Shown piece by piece: positions 55,233 to 64,000 of a DNA stretch of 64,000 nt (its first letter is position 1; each line of letters starts with the position of its first letter). The position numbers were made by a program, and so were the translations under genes. Source of the stretch: Actinoplanes sichuanensis. GTDB taxonomy: Bacteria; Actinomycetota; Actinomycetes; Mycobacteriales; Micromonosporaceae. The stretch spans positions 2,170,001 through 2,234,000 of the forward strand of contig NZ_AP028461.1 of NCBI RefSeq assembly GCF_033097365.1, in the 5' to 3' direction. The notes under the pieces were generated by a model, which worked only from the letters and a program-made list of their open reading frames with translations, searched no databases and had not been told where the DNA came from.

Positions 55233-56630
55233 ATGACGAGCCAGCCCTTGGAGACCGCCCCCGGCCCCGTGGAGGACACCGCGTCACCGGTCGACGCGAC
55301 GGCCGTACCGGATGAGGAAGTTGAACGCCTTAAAGCGGAAGTCGCCGCATTGCGCGAGCAGCTGGAGGTCGGGCGCCGGAGGCGGCCGAAGATCGTCGCG
55401 GTCCGTGGCGTGCTGGCCGCCGTGCTCGCCGCCTTGGCCGCGTTCGCGCTGGTCACCAGTGTGGTCGGGCTGTGGGCGGCGCGGACGACGTTGAACACCG
55501 ACCGGTGGGTGGCCACGGTGGCGCCGCTGCCGCAGGATCCGCGGGTGAACGCGGCCGTGGCGCAGTATGCGACGACCGAGGTGTTCCAGGTGTTGAACGT
55601 GGAGCAGCGGCTGCGCGACGTGCTGCCGGCGCAGGCGGCGTTCGCGGCCGGGCCGATCGCCGGCCAGTTGCGCGAGCAGGTCCGCACCATGGTCGTCAAG
55701 ATCATGGACAGCGACCGATTCCAGGCCATCTGGGTCGAGGTCAACCGGCGGGTCCACCAGCGGGTCCTCGCGGTCATCGAGGGCACCAGCACGGTCGTCA
55801 CGGCCGATCAGGACAGCATCCGGATCGACCTGCTGCCCCTGATCAACCAGGTGTTGCGGGAGATCAGCGACCAGTTGCCGACGCTGTTCGGCAAACAGGT
55901 GTCGCTGCCCGACCTGAGCAGCGGCGCCATCCCGGAGAACCTGCGGCTGCGGGTCGAGGAGGCGGTCGGGGTCAGCCTTCCGGCGAACTTCGCTCAGTTC
56001 ACCGTCTATGACTCGGGGCAGCTGTGGGAGGCGCAGCAGGCGCTGGCCGCGGCCAAACGGAATCTGGTGCTGTTCACCGCCGGCACGATCCTGCTGCTGA
56101 TCGCCGCGTTCGTGGTGTCGCCGCGGCGCCGCCGGACGGCCGTCCAGTTCGGGCTCTGGCTGGTGGTGGCGTCGGTGGCGATCACCGCACTGCTGCGGGC
56201 GGTCCGCGGGCAGATCCTCGCCGAAGTGCCGGACGGTACCTACCGGGCCGGGGTGGACGCGGCCATGACCACCGTGTTCAGTCTGCTGCGTACCCGGGGC
56301 GAGCAGTTGATCTGGATCGGGGTCGCGATCGCGGCGCTGACCTACCTGGTCGGGCCGGGCCGGTTCCCGGTGTGGCTGCGGGGTGCGATCAAGCGTGGTG
56401 CGGTCGTGCTGTGGGGCTGGGCCGTGGTGGGGGTGCGGCAGGCGCCCGGCTTCATCACCGGGCACCTCGACGCGGTACGGGTCGGCGGGCTGATCGTCGC
56501 CGCGGTAATGGCCCTGATCCTGTCGTCGTGGACCGCGCTACTGGTGATCGCGGTTCTGCTGGCGGCCTACGAGATCGGGGTGACGCTGATTGCGCGCCGT
56601 CCGGACGCAGCGGCCGTGAACGCGGCGTAG
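55233..56630 (+). CDS. Integral membrane protein with N-terminal coiled coil
   Basis: A 465-residue protein. Residues about 28-50 (EEVERLKAEVAALREQLEV) form a short coiled coil, followed by a basic stretch and a membrane helix (VLAAVLAALAAFALVTSVVGLWA). A long extracytoplasmic region follows, then six more hydrophobic segments in the C-terminal half. The pattern occurs in uncharacterised actinobacterial membrane proteins; I cannot assign a function. GGAGGAG is five bases before the ATG. Its 3' end overlaps the opposite-strand DUF2252 gene by 64 bases. Confidence 0.75.
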   Translation: MTSQPLETAPGPVEDTASPVDATAVPDEEVERLKAEVAALREQLEVGRRRRPKIVAVRGVLAAVLAALAAFALVTSVVGLWAARTTLNTDRWVATVAPLPQDPRVNAAVAQYATTEVFQVLNVEQRLRDVLPAQAAFAAGPIAGQLREQVRTMVVKIMDSDRFQAIWVEVNRRVHQRVLAVIEGTSTVVTADQDSIRIDLLPLINQVLREISDQLPTLFGKQVSLPDLSSGAIPENLRLRVEEAVGVSLPANFAQFTVYDSGQLWEAQQALAAAKRNLVLFTAGTILLLIAAFVVSPRRRRTAVQFGLWLVVASVAITALLRAVRGQILAEVPDGTYRAGVDAAMTTVFSLLRTRGEQLIWIGVAIAALTYLVGPGRFPVWLRGAIKRGAVVLWGWAVVGVRQAPGFITGHLDAVRVGGLIVAAVMALILSSWTALLVIAVLLAAYEIGVTLIARRPDAAAVNAA

Positions 56631-57967
56631 TCGGCTTCGGTCTGGTCGGCGTACGCCTCGGCGAACGGCACCAGAGCCTTGTCGAAACGCTCACTGGAAC
56701 CCAGATAGGCGGCGATCGCGATGCGGTCGCCGCCTCGGGCGTGGGCCCGGGCCAGCGTCCAGCCGCACAACCGGCCGTAGGTGAGCAGCCCCTCCGGATC
56801 CATCGACGCGAGGTCGGCGCCGCCCTTCCAGTCACGCAGCTGGCGTACGTAGAAGTCGCGGTGCTGCCCGTCGATGCCGTCGGCGCTGTGCCAGCCCAGG
56901 AAGATGTCGCTGGCCGCCTGCAGGATCCGCTGCCCGGAGACGACCCGACGGCCGTCGCTGTCCCAGTCCGGCACCGGCACCGCGCCGACCCGACCCTCCA
57001 GCACCGACGGGCCTGCCTCCTTGACCTGCAGCAGCAGCGGGTCGCCGTCGTCACGGCCGGTCAGCAGCACCACCCAGCAGCGGGTGCCGACACTGCCGAC
57101 GCCGACCACCTTGCGCGCCAGGTCGACGAAGTCGAACGCGTCGAACAGGCGCCTCCGGTCGTCAGCGAGGCTCTGCCGGTAGCCCGCCAACAGCTCGCGG
57201 ATCTGGTCCTCCAGCAGCTTGCGGGCCACCCCGGGCATCAGCTCGGCGATCGGCACCAGCAGCGGGGGGTCGCTGGCCAGCCGCCGACGGTCGCCGTCCA
57301 GGACGGTCAGCTTGTGGTATGCCTGCAGGCTGTTGCGGGTTCGGGCCTTCGCTCCGGCCGCGTCGATCCGCCGGCCGCGCTGCCCGCTCAGACGTTCGCG
57401 TAGCTCGTCGACGTCGGCGCGGGCGTACCAGACGTCCAGCTCGCGCATGCCGGCGAACTCGCGCATCGCCTCCCGGTAGTGGCGGGCCGCGGCCTGCACG
57501 ACGGCGGCCCGCCGGCTGCGTTTGAAGCCGTTCTCCCGGCCGGCCAGGGCCAGGCTCGCGACCAGGCGTTTGACGTCCCACTCCCACGGGCCCGGATAGG
57601 ACTCGTCGAAGTCGTTGAGGTCGAAGACCAGCCGGCGCTCGGGTGACGCGTAGACCCCGAAGTTGAGCAGGTGGGCGTCACCGCAGAGGCGACTGATCAG
57701 GCCGGTCGACGGGGCGGCCGCCAGGTCGTTGGCCATCGTCACGGCGGCGGCACGGTAGAACGCGAACGGCGACACGGCCATCCGCTCGTGCCGGATCGGT
57801 AGAAGCTCCGGAACCCGGTCGTCCTCCTGAGCACGCAGGAGAGCGACCGGGTCCGGGCGGTCGGCGGCCGGGGCGAACTCGGCGTGCCCGTCGAGGGGCG
57901 CCTGTTCGCGGGCCGCCTTCCCGGCCGCGGCGCGCGCGGCCGGGGTGCGGTCGATCGGTGGGGTCAC
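56567..57967 (-). CDS. DUF2252 family protein
   Basis: A 466-residue cytoplasmic protein with a DUF2252 layout: RVPELLPIRHERMAVSPFAFYRAAAVTMANDLA, GDAHLLNFGVYASPERRLVFDLNDFDESYPGPWEWDVKRLVASL, and YVRQLRDWKGGADL. The GDxHLxNFG and DLNDFDE motifs resemble the catalytic loops of kinase-like (aminoglycoside phosphotransferase) folds, so an atypical kinase is plausible. GTG start overlaps the previous stop (GTGA). Its 3' end overlaps the gene at 55233. Confidence 0.83.
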   Translation of the reverse strand: MTPPIDRTPAARAAAGKAAREQAPLDGHAEFAPAADRPDPVALLRAQEDDRVPELLPIRHERMAVSPFAFYRAAAVTMANDLAAAPSTGLISRLCGDAHLLNFGVYASPERRLVFDLNDFDESYPGPWEWDVKRLVASLALAGRENGFKRSRRAAVVQAAARHYREAMREFAGMRELDVWYARADVDELRERLSGQRGRRIDAAGAKARTRNSLQAYHKLTVLDGDRRRLASDPPLLVPIAELMPGVARKLLEDQIRELLAGYRQSLADDRRRLFDAFDFVDLARKVVGVGSVGTRCWVVLLTGRDDGDPLLLQVKEAGPSVLEGRVGAVPVPDWDSDGRRVVSGQRILQAASDIFLGWHSADGIDGQHRDFYVRQLRDWKGGADLASMDPEGLLTYGRLCGWTLARAHARGGDRIAIAAYLGSSERFDKALVPFAEAYADQTEADYAAFTAAASGRRAISVTPIS

Positions 57968-58458
57968 GGGTTGCCGCCGCTGAACGTCTCGAGAAGGATC
58001 TCCTTCTCTCCCTCGGTCAGGTTGGTGGCGATCAGCTTCTTGTGCAGGCCGTGGAAGCGCTCACCGAGGCGGTCCAGGTCGCCGTGGTCGGTGACCAGGA
58101 ACAGCGCCGACGTGCCCTCGGTGATCTCGGCGCGGATGATCTCCAGCTGATCCTTGTCGATGCCGGTGCCTTCGGTGGCCTTGACCAGGGCGCCGATGCC
58201 GGCACCGACCGCGGCCCCGGCGATCGGCACCAGGAACAGGCCACCGACGACGATGCCCCAGAAGGCGCCCCAGCCGGTGTACCGGTGACCCGACTCGTGC
58301 TCGTGGTGGGTCTCCGGCTTCGGGGCGCCGTGCGGCCAGCTGACGACCGCATAGTCCACGACCTTGACCAGGCCTTCTGACTCGGCCTGCTTGATGATGT
58401 AGGCGGCACGCTCCGCCCGCTCAACTTCGTCGAACTTCCATACCGTGAACGTCGTCAT
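57964..58458 (-). CDS. DUF1269-like membrane protein (a)
   Basis: A 164-residue protein: TTFTVWKFDEVERAERAAYIIKQAESEGLVKVVDYAVVSWPHGAPKPET, then a hydrophobic Gly-rich hairpin (WGIVVGGLFLVPIAGAAVGAGIGALV) and a C-terminal alpha/beta part ([21 protein letters not shown]). Related to the protein at 60397. Probable role in envelope or stress response, unproven. Start at 58458 overlaps the AI-2E gene by 38 bases; ATG 58467 is an alternative. Confidence 0.75.
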   Translation of the reverse strand: MTTFTVWKFDEVERAERAAYIIKQAESEGLVKVVDYAVVSWPHGAPKPETHHEHESGHRYTGWGAFWGIVVGGLFLVPIAGAAVGAGIGALVKATEGTGIDKDQLEIIRAEITEGTSALFLVTDHGDLDRLGERFHGLHKKLIATNLTEGEKEILLETFSGGNP

Positions 58459-59566
58459 GAACGTCATCGTCGGCTGGGGCCGGGTCTGCCGCCTCATCCT
58501 CGGCGGGCGAGGGTGTCGCGCCGCCGAGCAGGCTGTTCACCCAGCGGGTGGAGGGGTCGATGTCGATCAGCAGGCCCTTGGCGAACAGGGTCAGCGGGAT
58601 CGCCAGCAGCGCTCCCAGGGCGCCGAGCACCCAGCCCCAGAAGATCAGCGAGAGGAAGGTGACCGTCGCCGACAGGCCCACCTCGTCGCCGACGATCTTC
58701 GGCTGGATCACCGACTGGATGATGAAGTTGACGACGCAGTAGAGGGTGATCACCCACAGCATCAGTTCCGGCCCGCCCTCCAGTAGGCCGAGTAGGGCGG
58801 GCGGGATCACGCCGATGATGAAGCCGATGTTCGGGATGTAGTTGGTGATGAACGACAGCAGCCCCCACAGCAGCGGCAGTGGGATGCCCAGCCACCACAG
58901 CAGTGCGGTGTCGAACGCCGCCACGATCAGCCCGAAAACGGTCGTGATGAGCAGGTAGCGGCGGGTGCCGACGGCGAACGTGTGCAGTGCGGCGACCACC
59001 TGCGGCCGGTCGGTCACCGCGGTCGCCATCCGGGCCGGGAAGTGGACCGCGTCCAGGCACATGAACAGCAGGACGGCCAGCAGGAACAGTGAGTTGCCGA
59101 GAGCGCCGGCCAGTCCGCCGAACAGGGCTTCGACGAATCTGGCGAACGTGCCGGGTTCCAGGCCGGTCATCGCGGCCCGCATCTGCTCGACGTCGACGCC
59201 GAGTCCGCCGATCCCGGTGGCCACGTCGTCGCGGAGCTGCGCGAACTTGTCCTGGTACTCCGGCAGCAGGTCGATGAGCCGGCCCACCGACACCGCCAGG
59301 GCGCCGCCGAGGGCGAACAGGCCCAGGTAGACGGTGAGGATGGTGGCCGTCGCGGCCAGCCAGACCGGCGCACCGCGGCGGCGCAGCCAGCCCGTGAGCG
59401 GGCTGACCGTCACCGTCAACATCAGCGCAAGGAACACCGGCCCGACCAGCTCCGCTACAGCGCGCATCCCGCCTACGACGACGACCAGGCAGGCCGTGCC
59501 GAGCAGGACCAGCACACCGCGTGGGAGCGTGGCCGGGCCGGTTCCTTCGTCAGGCCTTGACCTCAC
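58421..59566 (-). CDS. AI-2E family transporter
   Basis: A 381-residue membrane protein of the AI-2E (PerM/YdiK) family: VFLALMLTVTVSPLTGWLRRRGAP, repeated hydrophobic segments, and the conserved LLWGLLSFITNYIPNIGFIIGVIPPALLGLLEGG and VGLSATVTFLSLIFWGWVLGALGALLAIPLT. Members are proposed exporters or Na+/H+ antiporters; the substrate is open. GTG start overlaps the preceding DUF7144-like gene by 17 bases. An acidic, Asp/His-rich tail (DDDVHDDVHG) ends the protein. Confidence 0.85.
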   Translation of the reverse strand: MRSRPDEGTGPATLPRGVLVLLGTACLVVVVGGMRAVAELVGPVFLALMLTVTVSPLTGWLRRRGAPVWLAATATILTVYLGLFALGGALAVSVGRLIDLLPEYQDKFAQLRDDVATGIGGLGVDVEQMRAAMTGLEPGTFARFVEALFGGLAGALGNSLFLLAVLLFMCLDAVHFPARMATAVTDRPQVVAALHTFAVGTRRYLLITTVFGLIVAAFDTALLWWLGIPLPLLWGLLSFITNYIPNIGFIIGVIPPALLGLLEGGPELMLWVITLYCVVNFIIQSVIQPKIVGDEVGLSATVTFLSLIFWGWVLGALGALLAIPLTLFAKGLLIDIDPSTRWVNSLLGGATPSPAEDEAADPAPADDDVHDDVHGMEVRRS

Positions 59567-59993
59567 GGCCGTGGGCGGTGAGGGCGTAGATGATCAGGAC
59601 GTCCATGGCGATGACGATGACGGACCAGACCGGGTACGCCGGCAGGAACGCCAGGTTCACCAGGGCGCTCAGGCAGGCGACGATGACGCCGACCACCCGG
59701 GCCCACATCTGACCGGCCAGGATGCCGAGGCCGGTGAGCACCGCGATGCCACCCAGCAGCAGGTGGGTCCACCCGTAGGTGTCGAAGTCGACCGGCACCA
59801 CGAGACCGCTCTTCGTGGTCAGGTAGAACTCGTCGCGGAACAGGGCGATCACACCTTCGACCGCCTGGAACGAGCCGAGCATCAGCAGCATGACGCCGGC
59901 GAACACCACCATCCCCACCCAGCCGGAGGGCTGCCGAGGGCTCGGCGGCACGTACGGGTCCTCGTAGGACTTCCGTGCCTCAGTGTCGGTCAT
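59550..59993 (-). CDS. DUF7144-like small membrane protein
   Basis: A 147-residue protein with four hydrophobic segments: GWVGMVVFAGVMLLMLGSFQAVEGVIALF, TYGWTHLLLGGIAVLTGLGIL, ARVVGVIVACLSALVNLAFLP and YPVWSVIVIAMDVLIIYALT. The W-H-L pattern in the second helix is typical of this uncharacterised family. GGGAGAAG lies before the chosen ATG at 59993. First of four overlapping leftward genes (59993 to 56567). Confidence 0.78.
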   Translation of the reverse strand: MTDTEARKSYEDPYVPPSPRQPSGWVGMVVFAGVMLLMLGSFQAVEGVIALFRDEFYLTTKSGLVVPVDFDTYGWTHLLLGGIAVLTGLGILAGQMWARVVGVIVACLSALVNLAFLPAYPVWSVIVIAMDVLIIYALTAHGREVKA

Positions 59994-60033
59994 GGTCTTC
60001 TCCCTAGTCAGGGGGTCGGTTGTAGCGGGTCGA

Positions 60034-60261
60034 TCATGCGGCCGGGCGCTGGGCGGGCACGCCATCCGTGACGGATGAAACGCACACCACCTCGACCCCG
60101 GACCGGTCCAGCCGGGTCAGTAACCGCTCCAGATCGGCGTCGGAGAGGCGCCCGCGGATGGTGCTCTGGTGCGGCAGTGCCCGGCAGCGCAGGTCGCCGA
60201 GCGCCCGGCGGAGCAGTGGCCCGAGAAACCCCCGGACCCGGATCTCGTAGCGCTCGTGCAT
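60034..60261 (-). CDS. Small uncharacterised protein, 75 residues
   Basis: The product [20 protein letters not shown] continues to [43 protein letters not shown]. The pattern YEIRVRG-x-L near the start and a DLERLL helix ahead of a VEVV strand recurs in small actinobacterial proteins, probably with an alpha/beta fold. GAGGAG is about ten bases before the ATG. It stands alone between a membrane-protein gene and the divergent DUF1269-like gene. Confidence 0.65.
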   Translation of the reverse strand: MHERYEIRVRGFLGPLLRRALGDLRCRALPHQSTIRGRLSDADLERLLTRLDRSGVEVVCVSSVTDGVPAQRPAA

Positions 60262-60396
60262 GGCGTCTCTCCTCTCGTCTGAGTCGAGACTCGCGGGCGG
60301 CCGGTCCGCATACCTCCTCCCACAGGGATGAGGACCATGAGGGGCCCGCCGTGGCTGACTTAGCGGGACTTCGAAGGGCACGGAAGGAGAAACGAC

Positions 60397-60891
60397 ATGG
60401 CAACACTGGTCGCCATCGGGTACCCCGACGAGACCACGGCCACGGCGGCCTCGCAGGAAGCGAATCGCCTGGCCAAGGACCTGATCATCCAGCCGGACGC
60501 GATCGCGGTGATCACCCGGGACCGCGAGGGCAAGTTCCGGGTCACCACCAACCATCACGCCGTGGCCGGCGGCACGACGTGGGGCATGTTCTGGGGTCTG
60601 CTGTTCGGGATGCTGTTCTTCATCCCGATCCTGGGCATGGCTGTCGGCGCGGGCCTCGGCGCGCTCACCGGCAAGCTCGCGAAGGGCGCGATCAACAAGG
60701 AGTTCCAGGAGCGGATTCGTGACGAGCTTCAGCCCGGCACGTCGGCGCTGTTCCTGGTCGTCGAGGCGGTCACGCCGGACAAGGCGGTCGAGGCGCTGAG
60801 CCAGTTCGGCGGCACCGTTCTCAAGTCGTCGCTGCCGAAGGAGACTGAGGCGGAGTTGCAGGAGGCCCTGCACGGCGGCGAGCAGAACTGA
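60397..60891 (+). CDS. DUF1269-like membrane protein (b)
   Basis: A 164-residue protein: [53 protein letters not shown], a hydrophobic Gly-rich hairpin ([31 protein letters not shown]), and [33 protein letters not shown]. This is the DUF1269 layout; function unknown but often near stress genes. AAGGAG is eight bases before the ATG. A clear hairpin terminates it at 60909. Confidence 0.85.
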   Translation: MATLVAIGYPDETTATAASQEANRLAKDLIIQPDAIAVITRDREGKFRVTTNHHAVAGGTTWGMFWGLLFGMLFFIPILGMAVGAGLGALTGKLAKGAINKEFQERIRDELQPGTSALFLVVEAVTPDKAVEALSQFGGTVLKSSLPKETEAELQEALHGGEQN

Positions 60892-60908
60892 CGTTCGGCG
60901 GTACGTCT

Positions 60909-60939
60909 GGACGCCGCCCGGGGCCACCGGGCGGCGTCC
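60909..60939 (+). terminator. Hairpin after the DUF1269-like gene
   Basis: GGACGCCGCCCGG (60909-60921) pairs perfectly with CCGGGCGGCGTCC (60927-60939) around a five-base loop, followed by CTCGTTT. It separates the DUF1269-like and SulP genes. Confidence 0.75.
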
Positions 60940-60957
60940 CTCGTTTCAGGAGGTCGG

Positions 60958-62628
60958 ATGGAGATCGCCGGCACGCTGCGCGGGTACCGGCGGGAATGGC
61001 TGCCGCGGGACCTGGTGGCCGGTGTCGTGCTGACCACGTTGCTGGTGCCGCAGGGCATGGCGTACGCCGAGTTGGCCGGGCTGCCCGCGATCACCGGGCT
61101 GTACACGTCGGTGCTGTGCCTGGTGGCGTACGCGGTGTTCGGCCCGTCCCGGATCCTGGTCCTCGGGCCGGACTCGTCGCTGGGCCCGATGATCGCCGCG
61201 GTGCTGCTGCCGCTGGTGGTGGCCGACGGTGACCCGGCCAAGGCGGTGGCGCTGGCGTCGATGCTGGCTCTGATGGTCGGGGCGATGCTGACCGTGGCGG
61301 CGGTGGCCAAGCTCGGTTTCGTCGCCGATCTGCTGTCCCGGCCCACCCAGCTCGGATATGTGAACGGCCTGGCGTTGACCATCCTGATCGGGCAGCTGCC
61401 GAAACTGTTCGGTTTCTCCACCGACGGCGAGGGGCTGATCGGGGAGACCACCGCGTTCCTGCGTGGGGTCGCGGCGGGCGAGACGGTGCCGGCCGCGTTG
61501 GCGATCGGTGTCGGCGGTCTGGCCGTGATCCTGGTGCTGCGGCGGTGGGCGCCGAAGGTGCCGGGCATCCTGGTCGCGGTGCTCGGCGCGATCCTGGCGA
61601 CGGTCTGGCTCGGCCTGGAGGAGCGGGGCGTGAGCGTGGTCGGGCCACTGCCGCAGGGCTTCCCGCCGTTCACCATCCCCAGCGTCGAGTGGTCGGAGCT
61701 GGGGTTGCTGGCCGCCGGCGCGCTCGGCATCACGCTGGTCTCGGTCACCGACACCATCTCGACGGCGTCCACCTTCGCCGCCCGGTCCGGGCAGGAGGTG
61801 CGCGGTAACCAGGAGATGATCGGCATCGGGGCGGCGAACCTGGCGGCCGGGCTGTTCCAGGGCTTCCCGGTCAGCACGAGCGGGTCACGGACCGCGGTGG
61901 CCGAGAGCGCGGGTGCGCGTACCCAGGTCACCGGGTTGGTCGGCGCGGGCGCCATCACGCTGCTGCTGGTCCTGGTGCCGGGGCTGTTCAAGGACCTGCC
62001 GCAGCCGATGCTGGCGGCGGTGGTGATCGCGGCGTCGCTGTCGCTGGCCGACGCGGCCGGGATGCGTCGGTTGTGGAAGCAGCGGCGGGTGGAGTTCGCG
62101 CTGGCGGTGGCGGCGTTCCTGGGAGTGGCGTTGTTCGGTGTGCTGCCCGGGATCGCGGTCGCGGTGGGCCTGTCGGTGCTGAACGTGTTCCGGCGGGCCT
62201 GGTGGCCGTACCACACCGTGTTGGGCCGGGCCGACGGTGTCGCCGGGTATCACGACGTGCGTTCCTACCCGGATGCCGAGCTGGTGCCGGGGCTGGTGCT
62301 GTTCCGCTTCGACGCGCCGCTGATCTTCGCGAACGCGCGGACGTTCCGCGACGAGGTCCGGCATCTGTCCCGGCTCGAGCCGGCCCCGGAGTGGATCGTG
62401 GTGGCCGCCGAGCCGATCACCGACATCGACACCACCGCCGCGGACATGTTGGAGGACCTCGACGAGGAGCTCAACGCCAAGGGGATCTCGCTGGTCTTCG
62501 CGGAGATGAAGGACCCGGTGCGGACGAAGATCGACAGGTACAAGCTGACCCGAACGATCGACCCGGAACACTTCTATCCCACGATCGAGGACGCGGTGGG
62601 CGCATTTCATCCGCGCCGGGGGACGTAG
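60958..62628 (+). CDS. SulP-family anion transporter with STAS domain
   Basis: A 556-residue transporter: DLVAGVVLTTLLVPQGMAYAELAGLPAITGLYTS is the SulP start, about 11-12 hydrophobic segments follow (GSRTAVAESAGARTQ is conserved), and residues about 430-545 form a STAS domain (LVLFRFDAPLIFANARTFRDEV, DIDTTAADMLEDLDEEL). Family members move sulfate, bicarbonate or other anions with H+ or Na+. GGAGG precedes the ATG. The substrate cannot be told. Confidence 0.9.
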   Translation: MEIAGTLRGYRREWLPRDLVAGVVLTTLLVPQGMAYAELAGLPAITGLYTSVLCLVAYAVFGPSRILVLGPDSSLGPMIAAVLLPLVVADGDPAKAVALASMLALMVGAMLTVAAVAKLGFVADLLSRPTQLGYVNGLALTILIGQLPKLFGFSTDGEGLIGETTAFLRGVAAGETVPAALAIGVGGLAVILVLRRWAPKVPGILVAVLGAILATVWLGLEERGVSVVGPLPQGFPPFTIPSVEWSELGLLAAGALGITLVSVTDTISTASTFAARSGQEVRGNQEMIGIGAANLAAGLFQGFPVSTSGSRTAVAESAGARTQVTGLVGAGAITLLLVLVPGLFKDLPQPMLAAVVIAASLSLADAAGMRRLWKQRRVEFALAVAAFLGVALFGVLPGIAVAVGLSVLNVFRRAWWPYHTVLGRADGVAGYHDVRSYPDAELVPGLVLFRFDAPLIFANARTFRDEVRHLSRLEPAPEWIVVAAEPITDIDTTAADMLEDLDEELNAKGISLVFAEMKDPVRTKIDRYKLTRTIDPEHFYPTIEDAVGAFHPRRGT

Positions 62629-62658
62629 CCGCTACGGTCCGTGACCGAGCCTTGCGGC

Positions 62659-64000
62659 ATGGCCATCAACGAGACAAGCGCCGAGCAGAGGCGTCTGCGT
62701 GACGCCGACTCCGCCGCCGTCCCCTGGCGGCGGTGGGGGCCGTACCTCAGTGAACGGCAGTGGGGGACGGTCCGGGAGGACTACAGCCCGGGCGGCGACG
62801 CCTGGGACTACCTGAGCCACGACGACGCGCGCTCCCGGGCCTACCGGTGGGGTGAGGACGGCATCGGCGGGTTCAGCGACGACCGGCAGGGCCTCTGTCT
62901 GGCCGTCGCGCTGTGGAACGGTCGGGACCCGATCCTCAAGGAGCGGTTCTTCGGGCTCACCAACCGGGAGGGCAACCACGGCGAGGACGTCAAGGAGTAC
63001 TGGTTCTACGTCGACGCCACGCCCACCCACTCCTACCAGCGGATGGTCTACAAGTACCCGCACGAGGCGTACCCGTACGAGGACCTGGTCGCCACCAACC
63101 GGTCCCGGGGGCGCGAGGACTTCGAGTACGAGCTGCTCGACACCGGGATCTTCGCCGAGGACAGGTACTTCGACGTGGAGATCGAGTACGCGAAGGCCGG
63201 TCCGGAGAACCTGCTCGGCCGGATCACCGTGCACAACCGTGGCCCGGAGGCGGCATCGCTGCGGCTGCTGCCGACGGTCTGGTTCCGTAACACCTGGTCG
63301 TGGGACCGGCCGGAGCCGAAGCCGGTGCTCCGTGCGCGCGACGGCTCGGTCGAGGCGGTCCACCATCGTCTCGGTACCCGCTGGTTCACCGTCCTCGGTG
63401 ACGCCCCGCTGCTGTTCACCGAGAACGAGTCGGCCGGGAGCGGACCCTACGTCAAGGACGCCTTCCACCGGTACGTGGTGCACGGCGACACCGCGGCGGT
63501 GAACCCGGACCTCACCGGTACGAAGGCCGCCGCCCTGGTCACGCTGGAGGTGCCGGCCGGTGGATCGGCGGTGGTCCGGTTCCGGTCAGCCGAGGCGCCG
63601 CCCGCCGACTCCGACCCGGACGCCTTCGACCGGGTGATCGACCAGCGGCGGGCCGAGGCCGACGAGTACTACCGCGAGCTGCTCGCGCCCGAGTTGGGCG
63701 ACGCCGAGCGGCAGGTGGTCCGGCAGGCGCTGGCCGGGATGCTGTGGAGCAAGCAGTATTTCGGCTACGACGTGGAGCGCTGGCTGACCGGTCACGGCCG
63801 GGATCCGCTGGCGTCGCAGGGCACCCGCAACGGCGAGTGGTTCCACATGATCTGCAACGACGTCATCTCCATGCCGGACAAGTGGGAGTATCCCTGGTTC
63901 GCCGCGTGGGACCTGGCGTTCCAGTCGATCGCGCTGGCCCTGGTCGACCTCGGTTTCGCCAAGGACCAGCTGAACCTGCTGCTCGGCCGGCGGTATCTGC
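62659..64000 (+). CDS. MGH1-like glycoside hydrolase (5' part)
   Basis: The frame is open from 62659 to the window end, giving 447 residues of a longer protein. It begins [37 protein letters not shown] and contains [37 protein letters not shown], an N-terminal supersandwich-like region, and later [37 protein letters not shown] of the (alpha/alpha)6 barrel. This matches the MGH1-like/GH63-type family (mannosylglycerate or glucosylglycerate hydrolase relatives). The ATG fits family N-termini; GTG 62641 in frame is an alternative. Confidence 0.82.
   Translation, partial: MAINETSAEQRRLRDADSAAVPWRRWGPYLSERQWGTVREDYSPGGDAWDYLSHDDARSRAYRWGEDGIGGFSDDRQGLCLAVALWNGRDPILKERFFGLTNREGNHGEDVKEYWFYVDATPTHSYQRMVYKYPHEAYPYEDLVATNRSRGREDFEYELLDTGIFAEDRYFDVEIEYAKAGPENLLGRITVHNRGPEAASLRLLPTVWFRNTWSWDRPEPKPVLRARDGSVEAVHHRLGTRWFTVLGDAPLLFTENESAGSGPYVKDAFHRYVVHGDTAAVNPDLTGTKAAALVTLEVPAGGSAVVRFRSAEAPPADSDPDAFDRVIDQRRAEADEYYRELLAPELGDAERQVVRQALAGMLWSKQYFGYDVERWLTGHGRDPLASQGTRNGEWFHMICNDVISMPDKWEYPWFAAWDLAFQSIALALVDLGFAKDQLNLLLGRRYL

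Overview
The window is about 70% G+C. It has GTG starts, ATGA/GTGA stop-start overlaps, Tat signals, MmyB-type XRE regulators and a CUT1 sugar transporter with no ATPase of its own. All of this points to a high-GC actinomycete. An Actinoplanes-like member of the Micromonosporaceae is my inference and is not proven by the sequence.

Layout. (1) 1-747 is the 3' end of a YbdK-type carboxylate-amine ligase, directly followed by a 34-bp fragment matching a tRNA-Pro 3' end. (2) 1169-6899 holds a leftward operon (MHS transporter, AHL-lactonase-like protein, second metallo-beta-lactamase-fold enzyme, alpha/beta hydrolase) divergent from an aldehyde dehydrogenase. (3) 7229-10342 is a sugar ABC transporter without ATPase. 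(4) 10669-13838 holds an XRE/MmyB regulator, a ferric-reductase-like flavoprotein, a 47-residue membrane protein and a flavodoxin-like lipoprotein. (5) 14073-28367 is a catabolic block: GH3 glucosidase, CMD-family protein and beta-hydroxyacid dehydrogenase leftward; CoA-transferase, two alcohol dehydrogenases, MaoC-like hydratase, acyl-CoA synthetase, enoyl-CoA hydratase-like protein, IclR regulator, second ALDH and a CAD-type alcohol dehydrogenase rightward. (6) 28449-45778 is a redox block: five aldo/keto reductases (two Tat-exported), SDR, zinc dehydrogenase, second flavodoxin lipoprotein, secreted cupin-CMD fusion, DHA2 exporter, DUF2255 protein and two further XRE/MmyB regulators. An exported carboxylesterase and an I36-like secreted protein are embedded in it. 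(7) 45927-47230 is a frameshifted metallophosphoesterase. (8) 47231-47973 is a degenerate junction with a second tRNA-Pro 3' fragment. (9) 47974-53660 encodes surface proteins (DUF916, WxL-like, and a giant ThuA/copper-radical-oxidase/LamG protein). (10) 53911-64000 holds small stress/envelope genes (SHOCT, DUF6325-like, DUF2252, DUF1269-like, AI-2E, SulP) and the start of an MGH1-like glycosidase.

Two regulatory systems stand out. First, a 16-bp palindrome, GTTCGTA-WW-TACGAAC, occurs at seven promoters. At each one a weaker copy lies exactly 20 bp away, and six of the seven promoters have a -35/N18/-10 arrangement just upstream. The seven control the transporter/lactonase operon, ALDH1, the HIBDH-CMD-GH3 operon, the CaiB-to-ECH operon, iclR itself, the ALDH2-ADH operon and the exported carboxylesterase. 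This defines one regulon that probably degrades an ester, lactone or glycoside of unknown identity. Second, a motif close to GGGGTAAnnnCAGnGnCCCC recurs about ten times next to XRE/MmyB genes, aldo/keto reductases, the DHA2 exporter and a flavodoxin gene. In several cases a TAGCCT -10 element follows 19-20 bp downstream, and two of the XRE genes then look leaderless.

The tRNA-Pro fragments at 756-789 and 47665-47698 match at 32 of 34 positions and bracket both regulons. The roughly 47 kb between them may be an accessory island. No integrase and no intact tRNA gene is visible.
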